Below are positions 25,290 to 35,411 of a DNA stretch of 64,000 nt, in pieces (position 1 is the stretch's first letter; each line of letters opens with the position of its first letter). The translations under genes were made by a program, and so were the position numbers. The stretch lies in the NCBI RefSeq assembly GCF_000278275.1, contig NZ_JH725147.1, positions 856,849 through 920,848 of the forward strand, in the 5' to 3' direction. This DNA is from Bartonella tamiae Th239. GTDB lineage: Bacteria > Pseudomonadota > Alphaproteobacteria > Rhizobiales > Rhizobiaceae. The notes beneath the pieces are model-generated. The model had not been told where the DNA came from, ran no database searches, and saw nothing but the letters and a program-made list of their open reading frames with translations.

Positions 25290-27137
25290 TTATTCAGCCT
25301 CTTTTTTAGATTTTTTTGTAAAAATTCCTTTAAGATTATCCCAAAGCTCAATTTTTGCTCCTTGTCTTTTCATAATTATACCTTGTTGAACAATAGAGAG
25401 CGTGTTGTTCCATGCCCAGTAAATTACCAGTCCTGCAGGGAATGATGCGAGCATAAATGTAAAGATAACAGGCATCCATGTAAAAATCATAGCTTGAGTT
25501 GGATCTGGTGGTGTCGGGTTCATCCGCATTTGCAAAAACATGGTGATGCCCATAATGATTGGCCACGCGCCAATGACCAAAAATGCTGGAACCGCGTAGG
25601 GTAACAGTCCAAAAAGATTGAAAAGAGAAGTGGGATCGGGAGCTGCCAAATCCTGAATCCAGCCAAAAAATGGTGCATGGCGCATTTCAATAGTAATATA
25701 AAGAACTTTATACAATGCAAAGAATATAGGAAATTGTACCAGTAACGGCCAACAACCAGCTAGTGGATTAATTTTTTCAGTCCGATAAAGCTCCATAATT
25801 GCTTTTTGTTGTTTTGCTTTGTCGCTACCGTATTTTTCCTTGATTTCCATCATGGCAGGTTGCACCATTTTCATGCGTGCCATCGATTTATAAGATTTAT
25901 TGGCAAGAGGAAATAAAATGGCTTTTAAAATCACCGTCACAAGGAGAATGGCTATACCAAAATTGCCCGTTAATTTGTAAAGAAGGTCAATTAGGGCAAA
26001 CATCGGCTTGGTAATCATTGAGAACCAGCCCCAATCAATCAACAATTCAAATTTTAAAATATTCAGTTTGCTTTGATATTGATTAATAGCTTCAACCCGC
26101 TTTGCACCTGCAAAAAGATGATTGGTTATCGATTGTGTTTGTCCTGGTGCAATCGTAAGTGCTTTGCCCGTAAAATCCGATTGATAATGTGTGTTTAAAC
26201 GATCAAAATAGATGAAACGGCTACTATATTCTTCGTCTTGTGGAGGAATGACTGCGACGGCCCAATACTTATCTGTAATACCAACCCAACCTCCTTTGAC
26301 ATTCGTAAAGGCGATTTTCTTTTGATTTTGTTGATCGGGCTTTAAATCTTTAAGCGCAGAATATTTTTCTGTTTGCAAACCATCATCACCCAAGACACCA
26401 ATCATACCTTCATGAAGAAGATAATTTGCACTTGCTTCAGTGGGTGGTGCTGCGCGCGCAACGCGCGCATAAGGAAGAATATCAATGGGCGTTTCACTAT
26501 TATTGGTCACACTATCAGATATGGTAAACATATAATGATCATCAATTGATATTGTGCGACGAAAAACTTGTCCTTGGCCATTATCATAGAACAATGTCAC
26601 AGGTGTTGATGGTGTAAGAGTTGAATGATCACCTTCGACTTGCCATTCTGAATCAAATTGCGGCAAGGCACCAGCAGGAAGAGCACTATTGGTAAAACCA
26701 AATTCGGCAAGATAGGTTGTCGAAAAACCATCAGGGTTGAGAAGGGCGATTTCTGGTGAGTTTTTATCAACCGTCAAATGATAGTTTTTAAGCAAAAGAT
26801 CATCAAATTGTGCACCAACAAGATTGATTGAACCTTTAAGTTCTGGCGTATCAATAATAACGCGTTGTGACTTTTCAAGCGCCGTGTTTCGAGCTTCTGG
26901 CGTCATGTCAATACTGGTACTATTTCCTGGTTGTCCAGCTTGAGGCGGTGTTGCACTTCCTGCTTGTTGTGAGGGAACAGCTTGATGTGTTGATGTTTGA
27001 TCTTGTTCAATTTGGCGCGCAATTTCTTGCGCTTTTTGCTGTTCAGCGTTTTTGGGACCAACATAAAAAAATTGCCATGCAAGAATAATAATAAAAGACA
27101 ATCCAATGGCGATGAAAAAATTACGGTTATATTCCAT
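25290..27137 (-). CDS. yidC: Membrane protein insertase YidC
   Basis: A 615-residue inner-membrane insertase acting with or without the Sec translocon. It starts with a membrane anchor (FFIAIGLSFIIILAWQFFYVG). A Gln/Ser/Pro-rich linker follows, then a large periplasmic beta domain (about residues 85-350). The conserved C-terminal helices are FGIAILLVTVILKAILFPLA, then WPLLVQFPIFFALYKVLY, and FMLASFPAGLVIYWAWNN. KSMARMKMVQPAMMEIKEKY is the coiled cytoplasmic loop. The length matches alphaproteobacterial YidC. It lies 23 bases after rnpA. Confidence 0.97.
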   Translation of the reverse strand: MEYNRNFFIAIGLSFIIILAWQFFYVGPKNAEQQKAQEIARQIEQDQTSTHQAVPSQQAGSATPPQAGQPGNSTSIDMTPEARNTALEKSQRVIIDTPELKGSINLVGAQFDDLLLKNYHLTVDKNSPEIALLNPDGFSTTYLAEFGFTNSALPAGALPQFDSEWQVEGDHSTLTPSTPVTLFYDNGQGQVFRRTISIDDHYMFTISDSVTNNSETPIDILPYARVARAAPPTEASANYLLHEGMIGVLGDDGLQTEKYSALKDLKPDQQNQKKIAFTNVKGGWVGITDKYWAVAVIPPQDEEYSSRFIYFDRLNTHYQSDFTGKALTIAPGQTQSITNHLFAGAKRVEAINQYQSKLNILKFELLIDWGWFSMITKPMFALIDLLYKLTGNFGIAILLVTVILKAILFPLANKSYKSMARMKMVQPAMMEIKEKYGSDKAKQQKAIMELYRTEKINPLAGCWPLLVQFPIFFALYKVLYITIEMRHAPFFGWIQDLAAPDPTSLFNLFGLLPYAVPAFLVIGAWPIIMGITMFLQMRMNPTPPDPTQAMIFTWMPVIFTFMLASFPAGLVIYWAWNNTLSIVQQGIIMKRQGAKIELWDNLKGIFTKKSKKEAE

Positions 27138-27160
27138 TAAGATCTGTCCTGTTATTTACG

Positions 27161-27520
27161 TCAGTTTTTCGGTTCATATTTAATCCGACGGTTTATTTCG
27201 TGGATCAATTGTTTAAAAGGTGCTTTTAAAGCATCAGGGCGTGCAACAATGACATAATCTGTTCCTGCTTCCATGTCACGTGTTAATCCAACCCGTAAGG
27301 CTTCTCTCAATCGTCGTTTAATGCGATTACGCTTTACTGCATTACCGTTTTTACGCGTAACAGTAAATCCCACTCGTGGAGAAGTTTGTTTTAAAATGTT
27401 TTCTGGAAGATCACGTTTTTTTACTTCTAGAAGAAAAAAACGACCGCGTCGCTTTTCGCCAGATCTTAAAGACAAAAACTCCGCTCTCTTGCGAAGGCGG
27501 AGTGGGGATTTTTCATACAT
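27161..27520 (-). CDS. rnpA: Ribonuclease P protein component
   Basis: A 119-residue basic protein that helps the catalytic RNA cut tRNA leaders. The start [19 protein letters not shown] and the conserved RNR motif in [16 protein letters not shown] are diagnostic. It is placed between rpmH and yidC on the same strand, as in most bacteria. The 195-base gap after rpmH is larger than in many relatives and could carry a separate signal, but I see none. Confidence 0.95.
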   Translation of the reverse strand: MYEKSPLRLRKRAEFLSLRSGEKRRGRFFLLEVKKRDLPENILKQTSPRVGFTVTRKNGNAVKRNRIKRRLREALRVGLTRDMEAGTDYVIVARPDALKAPFKQLIHEINRRIKYEPKN

Positions 27521-27715
27521 TTAAAACTCTACTTAAAAAAACCATGTCAGGGAATGATTATCTTTAAGAAAAAGATCAAAAACATTCTTATAATTATCAT
27601 ATAAAATTTATGATGATGAGCGTATGTTTAAGCTTTTCCTAAATGAAGGGGCACGTAAATTAAAACGTAGCCCTTATTTTTTGACCATTGTATTGATAGA
27701 AATCAATAATTTTCT

Positions 27716-27850
27716 TTAAGCAGAAAGATTTTTGCGTCCACGTGCGCGACGTGCAGCAATGACTTTGCGGCCACCAGGTGTTGACATGCGAGCACGGAAA
27801 CCGTGACGACGTTTGCGTACAAGTTTAGAGGGTTGGTAAGTGCGTTTCAT
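27716..27850 (-). CDS. rpmH: Large ribosomal subunit protein bL34
   Basis: A 44-residue gene too short for many gene finders. The protein starts [20 protein letters not shown] and ends [12 protein letters not shown], a full-length, highly basic bL34 sequence. It is the first gene of the rpmH-rnpA-yidC-engB run on the minus strand. Confidence 0.97.
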   Translation of the reverse strand: MKRTYQPSKLVRKRRHGFRARMSTPGGRKVIAARRARGRKNLSA

Positions 27851-28017
27851 TTATTTAACATACCGCGGTGTGCGGCCCTTCTTGGTTCTTTTTGGTGTTG
27901 ATCACCTGATTGAACATTTTATTAAAAACGTCGTCTCGGCTTTCATTTAAGAGCTAAAAACGATATTTACGGCTCTTATAAAATGCGTTCAGGTTAAAGT
28001 CAATCAGTAGACGCCTT

Positions 28018-29022
28018 TCAATGCGGATTTACGGACAATGGTAAGTCACGAATGGCTCGAGAATATTGATCTCTTGGAAGTGTATTTTTCGGTGTGATGT
28101 AAGCATTGTTGACAATTTCTTTAAGAGGCTCGTTTGTTTCGATTAATTGATGATTATAAAGATAAGAGGGAAGTTGTCCTGAAAAAAGAATACGCCAATC
28201 AAGTGGAATGCCTGGATCAAGAATGCGCGCCATGTCAAAAACAACCGTTGTGCAATTGGTTGTCAGTGTATTGTAAAATTCTGCTTGTTGAGACAATTCA
28301 TTGCCCATTTTGAGATAATTTATAAAAAGCTCTTGCATTTTTTTAGGTGGAACAAGCAAAGAATAGCGATAGACATTCTCGCCACGAATATCAGTGCGTA
28401 ATTTTATAATGTCTTCTTCAGTGGCGGCTATCATAGCCAATTCAAATTGTTTAAAAAATCCTCCAACTGCTGAAAAACGTTCTTTTTTTTCACGACGAAT
28501 TTCTGCTGAAAAAACAAGATTTTGTCCATCTAAAAACGTAAAACCTACCAATGTATGAGCAATATAAGGACCCATCCAGTAAGAGAGGTAAATATCCATA
28601 CCAATAATGTCATTAATATTATAGCTTTTGTTGATCCAATTTTCTTTGGCTTTATCTCGACTGATCCAATCAAAATCACGAATATTTTTTATTATGGCAC
28701 GTTGTGGATCTTCATAATTAATCTCTGCTTGAACCGTGTGTTGAAGTTCGGGCGCCCAGTCGCGATGAAGTGATGGGGTGATGGTTGACCACCAAAGACC
28801 AAAGCATACAAACATGCTGATAAGAACAAAGCGGGCAAGCCATGTTTTTTTCCATTCATAAATAAGACCAAAAAGACCAAGTAAAGACCATAATAAAGCA
28901 ATGATAATAAAGAAAACTGTGTTGCTTGTTAACTGGAACCAGAAGCCAAAAAGACAACAAACAAGTGCAAATAAAGCGATGATGACCCAAAGGACACGTA
29001 AAAAACTTTTAAATTTTTTCAT
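28018..29022 (-). CDS. DUF4105 (Lnb-like) membrane protein
   Basis: A 334-residue protein from the preferred start at 29022 (MKKFKSFLRVLWVIIALFAL); an upstream ATG at 29100 would add a polar 26-residue tail. Three N-terminal membrane helices are followed by a periplasmic domain with HTLVGFTFLDGQNLVFSAEI and YNTLTTNCTTVVFDMARIL. The latter holds the conserved Cys (about residue 253) of this papain-like family. Members in Bacteroidetes have been linked to lipoprotein N-acylation; whether that holds here is not known. The gene stands alone. Confidence 0.75.
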   Translation of the reverse strand: MKKFKSFLRVLWVIIALFALVCCLFGFWFQLTSNTVFFIIIALLWSLLGLFGLIYEWKKTWLARFVLISMFVCFGLWWSTITPSLHRDWAPELQHTVQAEINYEDPQRAIIKNIRDFDWISRDKAKENWINKSYNINDIIGMDIYLSYWMGPYIAHTLVGFTFLDGQNLVFSAEIRREKKERFSAVGGFFKQFELAMIAATEEDIIKLRTDIRGENVYRYSLLVPPKKMQELFINYLKMGNELSQQAEFYNTLTTNCTTVVFDMARILDPGIPLDWRILFSGQLPSYLYNHQLIETNEPLKEIVNNAYITPKNTLPRDQYSRAIRDLPLSVNPH

Positions 29023-29444
29023 CAATAATTTCTTTCTCGCTTTAGGACTTTCATTTGTGTCATTGAGCTCAAACAAGTTAAGTTTTTGTTTTGATCTCAA
29101 TTTGTCGCAATTAAATTTGCTGTGCTGTATGTTGATGACTGGATCATGTTTTATGAAAACACATTTTTTAAAAAAAAGATTAAATTTTCTATAAAAGTCT
29201 CGTCTATAAAACCAGGATAGAACAAGGTTGATTAAAATTTATTGACGCTTTCGTCAAATAGTATCGATCCTTTGTTGAAAATAATGAAGTTAGAAAATAC
29301 ATCTATTTTACTAGTTTATCGGAATTTTAAAAAACATTGAACATTAAGATAGAAAATAACGTTTTGTATTTTCATTAAATTTACACATTTAAATGCGATT
29401 TGAGTTCATAAGGAAAACAATACAAACACCACAAGTTTAAGCAG
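29023..29444. other. Intergenic region between divergent DUF4105 and hydrolase genes
   Basis: About 420 A+T-rich bases. The part nearest DUF4105 could extend that gene to 29100. Beyond it I see no gene, RNA or strong repeat. Promoters for both divergent genes must lie here. Confidence 0.4.
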
Positions 29445-30329
29445 ATGAAACAATATTTCTTTTCTTATTTTTTCTTTTTTTTGGCTTCTTCATTGATGTG
29501 TTCGATGACGTATGCGTCTCATTATCAAAAACTACTTTCCCAGAAGGAACAAAAAAACAGCAATAGCCTATCTTATTTCACAGTCCAAAATTACGGACCT
29601 AATGTAGGATCTGTAGACAATTTAAAGAGTCAAAAGTCTGACACATTGAAAAATCAGAGGTCAATGAATAACAACGTCACAAAAGCTCATAGTGATAAAA
29701 TTCGTCATCATAAAAATTTTCGATACCGTGTTGATACACCAAAACATCCATCAGGCGAATTGATTGTTTTGTTACATGGATCAGGTGGTGATGACACGAC
29801 CTTATTTTCATTTGCACGACCTTTATGGCCAAATGCGACCTTGCTAGGCATTCGTGGTCGTTTTGTTCAAGATGGTGAAAATCGATGGTATCGCAAAATA
29901 ACGGCAACAAAATTTGATCAAAATCAAGTTGTTGATGAAGCTGATGCTTTTGTGGATTTTTTAATGCATTTTGTTGAGAAAGGCCATTATGATTTATCAC
30001 AGACAACATTTGTTGGATATTCTAATGGCGCCAATTTGCTGGCTGTTATTATGTTAGAAAATCCTGATCTTATTCATCGTGCAATTTTGATGCGTTCAAT
30101 GCCTGTCCTTGATGATATGCCAAGTGAAAATTTGCAAAAAACCGATGTTTTAACCATTTCGGGCAAAAATGATAAAATATATGCTCGATATGCACCCGTT
30201 CTTTCTTCACTTTTACGCGATTGTGGCGCGCGGGTTGATAGCGAAATGGTTGATGCCGATCACATGATCGGTAAGGAAGATGCTGCTATTATTCGGAAAT
30301 GGATAGAACAAAAAAATCACAATCAATAA
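29445..30329 (+). CDS. Secreted alpha/beta-hydrolase (carboxylesterase/phospholipase-like)
   Basis: A 294-residue protein with an N-terminal signal segment (YFFSYFFFFLASSLMCSMTYA), so probably exported. A polar linker of about 70 residues follows, then an alpha/beta hydrolase domain. The oxyanion region is VLLHGSGGDD (about 106-115), and the nucleophile elbow is FVGYSNGANL (Ser near 192). The acid and base are likely in SGKNDKIY (about 240) and VDADHMIG (about 272). The GYSNG motif and overall layout resemble the phospholipase/carboxylesterase family rather than lipases. The export signal is unusual, since relatives are often cytoplasmic. The substrate is unknown. Confidence 0.8.
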   Translation: MKQYFFSYFFFFLASSLMCSMTYASHYQKLLSQKEQKNSNSLSYFTVQNYGPNVGSVDNLKSQKSDTLKNQRSMNNNVTKAHSDKIRHHKNFRYRVDTPKHPSGELIVLLHGSGGDDTTLFSFARPLWPNATLLGIRGRFVQDGENRWYRKITATKFDQNQVVDEADAFVDFLMHFVEKGHYDLSQTTFVGYSNGANLLAVIMLENPDLIHRAILMRSMPVLDDMPSENLQKTDVLTISGKNDKIYARYAPVLSSLLRDCGARVDSEMVDADHMIGKEDAAIIRKWIEQKNHNQ

Positions 30330-30468
30330 TGATGACAATTCAATCTGTTTTATTGGCGTGTTGACCATTGTGTATAACTGGCAGTAAAATGAGAGTTTGT
30401 TTGATAGAAAAAATGGTTTTCACCATTATTTTCACCATTAAAAGAGCCATTTGTAAAAAGGAAAAATA

Positions 30469-31584
30469 GTGGGCACGATCACGCGCGAAGATGTTTTAGA
30501 GCAGTTAAAAAAAGTTAAAGGTCCCAATTTTGATGGTGATATTGTTTCGCTTGGTCTTTTATCAGAAATTTTTATTGCTGATGGAAAAGTTTTTTTTTCG
30601 ATCACTGTGCCTGATGAAAAGGCCCATGAACTGGAACCTTTGCGGCAAGCTGCTGAAAAAGTTGTTTTATCATTAAATGGTGTGAAGGCGGCCATTGTAA
30701 CATTGACTGCCGAAAAAAAGGCATCATCAACGTCATCTTCTGCGACAGAAAATACACAGCCTAAGAAAATCGTTGCTCAATCTGGCTCAAGTCATGGACG
30801 TAGCGCACCCTCGCAAAAAGCACCAATTGAGGGTGTTAAACATATTATTGCAGTAGCTTCCGGTAAAGGAGGGGTTGGAAAATCCACAACTGCCATTAAT
30901 CTTGCTCTTGCCCTTTCTGCTCTTGGTTTAAGAACAGGGCTTTTAGATGCCGATATTTATGGGCCGTCGCTCCCAAGATTGACGGGTCTTATTGATAAAA
31001 AACCACATGCAGTAGACGGTATAAAATTAGAACCTTTGGAAAAATACGGTCTCAAACTTATGTCGATGGGTTTTTTAGTTGAAGAGAATAAGCCAATGGT
31101 TTGGCGTGGTCCTATGGTTATGTCTGCCGTGACACAAATGTTACGCGATGTGCTTTGGGCACCGCTTGATGTTTTGGTTGTCGATATGCCGCCCGGTACA
31201 GGAGATGCGCAATTAACTCTTGCTCAACAAGTGCAACTTACAGGCGCGGTAATTGTCTCAACGCCACAAGATTTAGCGCTCATTGATGCGCGTAAGGGCA
31301 TTGAAATGTTTTTAAAAGTAGGCATTCCAGTATTGGGTGTTGTTGAAAATATGAGTTATTTTATCGCGCCTGATACGGGTAAGAGATATGATATTTTTGG
31401 TCATGGCGGTGCGCGTGATGAGGCTTTGCGGCGGCAAGTTGATTTTTTAGGCGAAGTTCCCTTGGATAGTGATGTGCGCGCTCTATCTGATGCAGGAACG
31501 CCTGTTTTTATTGCAAAACCAGAAAGCCCACATGCTCTTTTATATAAAGATATTGCTCTTAAAATTAAAAAACATTTTCGATAA
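30469..31584 (+). CDS. apbC: Iron-sulfur cluster carrier protein (Mrp/ApbC NTPase)
   Basis: A 371-residue cytoplasmic ATPase that carries or delivers iron-sulfur clusters. An N-terminal MIP18-like domain (about residues 1-85) is joined by a Ser/Ala-rich linker to the NTPase domain. There, VASGKGGVGKSTTAINLA is the deviant Walker A near 131, and VVDMPPGTGDAQLTL is the second nucleotide motif. The segment ENMSYFIAPDTGKRYDIFG lacks the CXXC pair of E. coli Mrp; the same change is usual in alphaproteobacterial members. The GTG start is preceded by AAAAGGAAAA. It is monocistronic or weakly linked to the small gene that follows. Confidence 0.93.
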   Translation: MGTITREDVLEQLKKVKGPNFDGDIVSLGLLSEIFIADGKVFFSITVPDEKAHELEPLRQAAEKVVLSLNGVKAAIVTLTAEKKASSTSSSATENTQPKKIVAQSGSSHGRSAPSQKAPIEGVKHIIAVASGKGGVGKSTTAINLALALSALGLRTGLLDADIYGPSLPRLTGLIDKKPHAVDGIKLEPLEKYGLKLMSMGFLVEENKPMVWRGPMVMSAVTQMLRDVLWAPLDVLVVDMPPGTGDAQLTLAQQVQLTGAVIVSTPQDLALIDARKGIEMFLKVGIPVLGVVENMSYFIAPDTGKRYDIFGHGGARDEALRRQVDFLGEVPLDSDVRALSDAGTPVFIAKPESPHALLYKDIALKIKKHFR

Positions 31585-31650
31585 ATGAGGCTTTGTAGCG
31601 CTTTAGTCTTTGTGATACTTTGGTACGACTTTAAAAGAAGGAATGATCTT

Positions 31651-31839
31651 ATGGCATTTGAGGCTTTGAAAGCAGAAATTGCAAAACTTTTTGAAGATAT
31701 GGTCAATCAGCCAGAAGATGCGCATGAAATTGAAATGCTTTTGCGTGAAAAGCTTAATCATTTTAAAGTACAAGGACAACCTTTGCCTGATGATCTTGTG
31801 GAATTAGAAAAAAAACTCGAAAAAGATTTTGATTCTTAA
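31651..31839 (+). CDS. Small conserved hypothetical protein
   Basis: A 62-residue protein, MAFEALKAEIAKLFEDMVNQ and onward, mostly helical and charged. The start at 31651 is fixed by the AGAAGGAATG ribosome-binding site; the longer open frame from 31585 adds an unlikely Cys/aromatic-rich tail. It follows apbC by 66 bases. I know similar small proteins in Bartonella and Brucella next to this gene but no function. Confidence 0.75.
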   Translation: MAFEALKAEIAKLFEDMVNQPEDAHEIEMLLREKLNHFKVQGQPLPDDLVELEKKLEKDFDS

Positions 31840-32171
31840 AATCTGCAAAAATATCAATGACCATAAAAGCTAACTGTCTTTTAAATATTTGTTGCATAAT
31901 GATGAAAGATCATTTTGTTTATTGAGCTATTGATCATGTTATTTTGTGTATTCTGATTTTTAAGTAATCAAACTCTCTGTTCATTTGAAATTTTTACGTT
32001 TGTTATGTCATATTATGTTTTCAACGTTTTTTGGAATCATCAAGGGTATAAATTTTAAATGAAATTGTGCTTATTAAGCTTTAATTTTATTTTCATTGGT
32101 CACGTTAAGAGGAAAGACTTTCATTGTGATTGGCTTTGTGTAAAACCGTTTTTGTAATACGGAGAATTGGA
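31840..32171. other. Intergenic region before pyrF
   Basis: About 330 A+T-rich bases without a credible gene, RNA or repeat. An in-frame upstream extension of pyrF (from 32130) lacks a ribosome-binding site and is not accepted as coding. Confidence 0.4.
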
Positions 32172-32873
32172 ATGATAAGTAAGATGCGTGACCGATTAAT
32201 TGTCGGTTTGGATGTAGCTGATATCGCTGAAGCAGAAAAAATGGTGTATCAGTTGGGTGATACCGTAAGCTTTTATAAAATTGGATATCAACTTCTTTTT
32301 GCAGGTGGATTAGATTTTGCCAGCGATCTTGTGCGTTCAGGTAAAAAAATTTTTTTGGATATGAAATTACTTGATATTGATCATACAATTGCCAGTGCTG
32401 TTGAAAATATTGTCAAACTTGGTGTGGATATGCTGACACTTCATGCCTATCCAAAAGCGATGCGCGCAGCAGTAGACGCAGCTAAAGGCAGTAATCTTTG
32501 TCTTTTAGGGGTAACAATCTTAACTTCTATGGATGAAGATGATATGAAAGAAGCAGGCTATAGTGATAGTCCTGAAGCCATGGTGGTTAAACGGGCAAAG
32601 CAAGCCCATGATGCTGGTATGGGAGGGATTGTTGCTTCTGCAGCAGAAGCTACTTTGTTACGACAGCTTATTGGTGAAGATATGGCGCTTGTGACCCCTG
32701 GGATTCGTCTAAATGGTGGAGATAAAGGCGATCAAAAACGTGTCATGACTCCAAAAGATGCGATTTTAGCAGGCGCTAGTCATCTGGTTCTCGCTCGCCC
32801 TATTATTCAAGCACATAACCCTTTACAGGCTGCACAACAGATCTTGTTAGAAATGGAACAAGCGCTCGATTAG
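32172..32873 (+). CDS. pyrF: Orotidine 5'-phosphate decarboxylase
   Basis: A 233-residue enzyme making UMP, the last step of de novo pyrimidine synthesis. The start at 32172 ([17 protein letters not shown]) is supported by ACGGAG upstream. The catalytic D-x-K-x-x-D motif is in [16 protein letters not shown] (about residue 62). The phosphate-binding end is [21 protein letters not shown], and VLARPI follows. The length is typical of the bacterial short form. It is transcribed rightward, 62 bases before the broken CoA-transferase gene. Confidence 0.96.
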   Translation: MISKMRDRLIVGLDVADIAEAEKMVYQLGDTVSFYKIGYQLLFAGGLDFASDLVRSGKKIFLDMKLLDIDHTIASAVENIVKLGVDMLTLHAYPKAMRAAVDAAKGSNLCLLGVTILTSMDEDDMKEAGYSDSPEAMVVKRAKQAHDAGMGGIVASAAEATLLRQLIGEDMALVTPGIRLNGGDKGDQKRVMTPKDAILAGASHLVLARPIIQAHNPLQAAQQILLEMEQALD

Positions 32874-32935
32874 TGATTTTTGCAAAAGATCAGTTTATAT
32901 AAGCATAGCGCGGTCCATTCTTTTGGAGAGTGATC

Positions 32936-34425
32936 ATGTATGAAGATCGAATTCGCAATCATAACTTAAAGAATAAGATCGTATCTGCCGACCAAGCAGC
33001 AGGCCTTATAAAGGATGGCATGATAATTGGTATGAGCGGATTTACACGCGCAGGTGATGTGAAAGAAGTGCCTCTTGCAATGGCAAAAAGGGCAAAGCGC
33101 GATCCATTCCAAATCACATTAATAACAGGTGCTTCTCTTGGTCACGATGTTCATAAATATTATGTGATGCGCATATTACAAAGCGTCGCATGCCCTTTCA
33201 AGTGGATACAACCTTGCGTAAGGCTATTAATTGCGGCGAGGTCATGTTTATTGATCAACATTTATCAGAAACTGTTGAGAAATTACGCGCAAATCAGATC
33301 GGCAGCATTGATTACGCCATTGTTGAAGCCTTGGCAATTACCGAAGATGGAGGCATAGTTCCTACTACATCTATTGGTAATTCAGCAAGCTTTGCAATTT
33401 TAGCTAGCAAAATAATTTTGGAAATCAATACTTCAACCAATCCAGCGCTTGAGGGGTTGCACGATATTTATATCCCCACAAAGAGACCATCACGAGACCC
33501 AATACCAGTGATATCTTGTCATAGTCGGATAGGTTTGCCTTATATTGAAGTGCCGAAAGAAGAAATAGTCGCCATCGTGATAACACATCAAGAAGACAGT
33601 CCGTCTTCCATTTTACCTGCAGATGATGAAACCAATGCGATTGCCCATCTTCTTGTCGATTTTTTTGCACATGAAGTTAAAAAAGGACGTTTGGACATGA
33701 CACTTAATCCTTTGCAAGCAGGCATTGGTACAATTGCCAATGCTGTGCTTACCGGTTTGGTGGAGAGTCATTTTGATCATTTGCGTATGTATATTGAAGT
33801 TTTACAAGATTTTACTTTTAAACTTTTTGATTCAGGAAAATTGGATTTTGCCTCTGCGTCTTCTATCACATTAAGTCAATCTTGTGCGCAGGCGGTGTTT
33901 CCAAATATCGATAAATATAAAAACCGCCTTATTTTGCGCCCACAAGAAATATCCAACCATCCTGAAGTGATTCGTAGATTGGGAATTATTGCTATCAATA
34001 CCGCGCTTGAATGTGACATTTATGGCAATATCAATTCAACGCATATCGGTGGCACGCACATGATGAATGGAATCGGCGGTTCGGTTGATTTTGCACGTAA
34101 TGCTTATCTTTCAATATTCATTACCAAATCCATTGCTAAGGAAGGAAAAATTTCTTCTATTGTACCCATGGTGAAGCATGTTGATCATACTGAACACGAT
34201 GTTGATATTATTGTAACGGAAACAGGTTTAGCTGATTTGCGTGGGCTTGCGCCGCGAGAGCGCGCATCGATAATTATAGAAAATTGTGCTCATCGCCTTT
34301 ATCGCGATCATTTAAGAGAATATTATAAAAAAGCGTGTACATTACGCGGTGGACAAACCCCTCATATCATTGAAAATGCTTTTTTATTGCATCAAAGTTT
34401 AGCAAAAACTGGATCAATGCTTTAA
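32936..34425 (+). pseudogene. Acetyl-CoA hydrolase/transferase (succinate CoA-transferase type), frameshifted
   Basis: The gene starts at 32936 (MYEDRIRNHNLKNKIV, with TTTGGAGAG upstream) and reads normally through GFTRAGDVKEVPLAMAKRAK and ITLITGASLGHDVHKYYV. At about 33164-33166 one base is missing. The other frame then continues without a gap as DAHITKRRMPFQVDTTLRKA and runs to 34425. It includes FIDQHLSETVE, TSIGNSASFAIL, and DIYGNINSTHIGGTHMMNG then GGSVDFARNAYLSIF. Apart from that one base the roughly 496-residue enzyme looks complete. The family moves CoA between acetate, succinate and other acids. Either the gene was lost very recently or the base is a sequencing error. Confidence 0.88.
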
Positions 34426-34522
34426 AAAAAGATAATGAATTCTGTAAACATTGTTGCTAGATCACAAATCATGAAGAATGCGTTTATAACATAAAATTTG
34501 GTTGAACAATATAAGGTAGAGT

Positions 34523-35407
34523 GTGAGAGAAAAAAAATATTTTATTGGCAATCAAACATATCTTGCGCCGCCTATTGAGCCCGCACTTTATTTAGTATCA
34601 ACGCCAATTGGTCATCTTTGTGATATCAGTTTGCGAGCGCTTTCAATATTGGCTGCTTGTGACGTGCTTGTATGTGAGGATAAGCGTGTCACCAAAATAT
34701 TGCTGGATCGTTATGTAATTCGTCAGCATATGCGTGCCTATCATGAACATAATGCTAAGGAAGTCGGGCCTCAACTTATTGAAGAATTGTTGAATGGAAA
34801 ATCACTGGCATTGGTGAGTGATGCAGGAACGCCGCTCATCTCTGATCCCGGTTATAAATTGGTCGATGAAGCACGCAAAAAGGGTATAAATATAATTCCC
34901 ATACCTGGCGCATCTGCACTTTTAGCGGCTTTGGTTGCGACAGGTCTTCCAACCGACAGTTTTTTCTTTGCAGGATTTTTAACGACAAAAAAACAGCAAA
35001 GAAAACAGCGTTTAGAACAATTATGCTCTATTCCAGGATCTTTAATATTTTACGAATCTCCCCATCGGGTTAAAGAAACATTGGTTGATATGGCTGCCAT
35101 ATTAGGTTTTGATCGTCGTGCGGCCCTTTGTCGAGAATTGACAAAAAAATTCGAAACAGTGGATGTTTCAACTTTGGGTGATTTGGCTAAACGCTACGGT
35201 GAGGAGGAACGTATACGCGGTGAAATCGTCCTTGTTGTGGAAGAAGCAAAAAAAGAAAAATTGGAATTGACAAAAGAAGCAGTTGATGCACTGCTTTTAG
35301 AATTATCACGAGATCTTTCGACTGCAAAGGCGGCAGCAGAGGCCATGCGAATAACGGGATTAAAAAAGCAGGATCTCTTTCAACGTCTTGTCCAGATAAA
35401 GAAGTAA
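34523..35407 (+). CDS. rsmI: 16S rRNA (cytidine-1402-2'-O)-methyltransferase
   Basis: A 294-residue SAM-dependent enzyme modifying C1402 of 16S rRNA in the decoding centre. Family marks are LYLVSTPIGHLCDISLRAL, CEDKRVTKILLDRY, LVSDAGTPLISDPGYKLV and IPGASALLAALVATGLPTD, all of the tetrapyrrole-methylase fold. It starts with GTG after GTAGAG. The gene overlaps nothing and is followed four bases later by yraN, a conserved pair in Proteobacteria. Confidence 0.95.
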   Translation: MREKKYFIGNQTYLAPPIEPALYLVSTPIGHLCDISLRALSILAACDVLVCEDKRVTKILLDRYVIRQHMRAYHEHNAKEVGPQLIEELLNGKSLALVSDAGTPLISDPGYKLVDEARKKGINIIPIPGASALLAALVATGLPTDSFFFAGFLTTKKQQRKQRLEQLCSIPGSLIFYESPHRVKETLVDMAAILGFDRRAALCRELTKKFETVDVSTLGDLAKRYGEEERIRGEIVLVVEEAKKEKLELTKEAVDALLLELSRDLSTAKAAAEAMRITGLKKQDLFQRLVQIKK

Positions 35408-35411
35408 AATC

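Noticed and set aside
27716-27900. Possible chromosome origin beside rpmH-rnpA
   Set aside because: dnaA, parAB and a cluster of DnaA boxes are not present; in Rhizobiales this cluster is normally not at the origin.
30421-30445. Two direct copies of TTCACCATTA upstream of apbC
   Set aside because: Short, A+T-rich and close together; not convincing as an operator.
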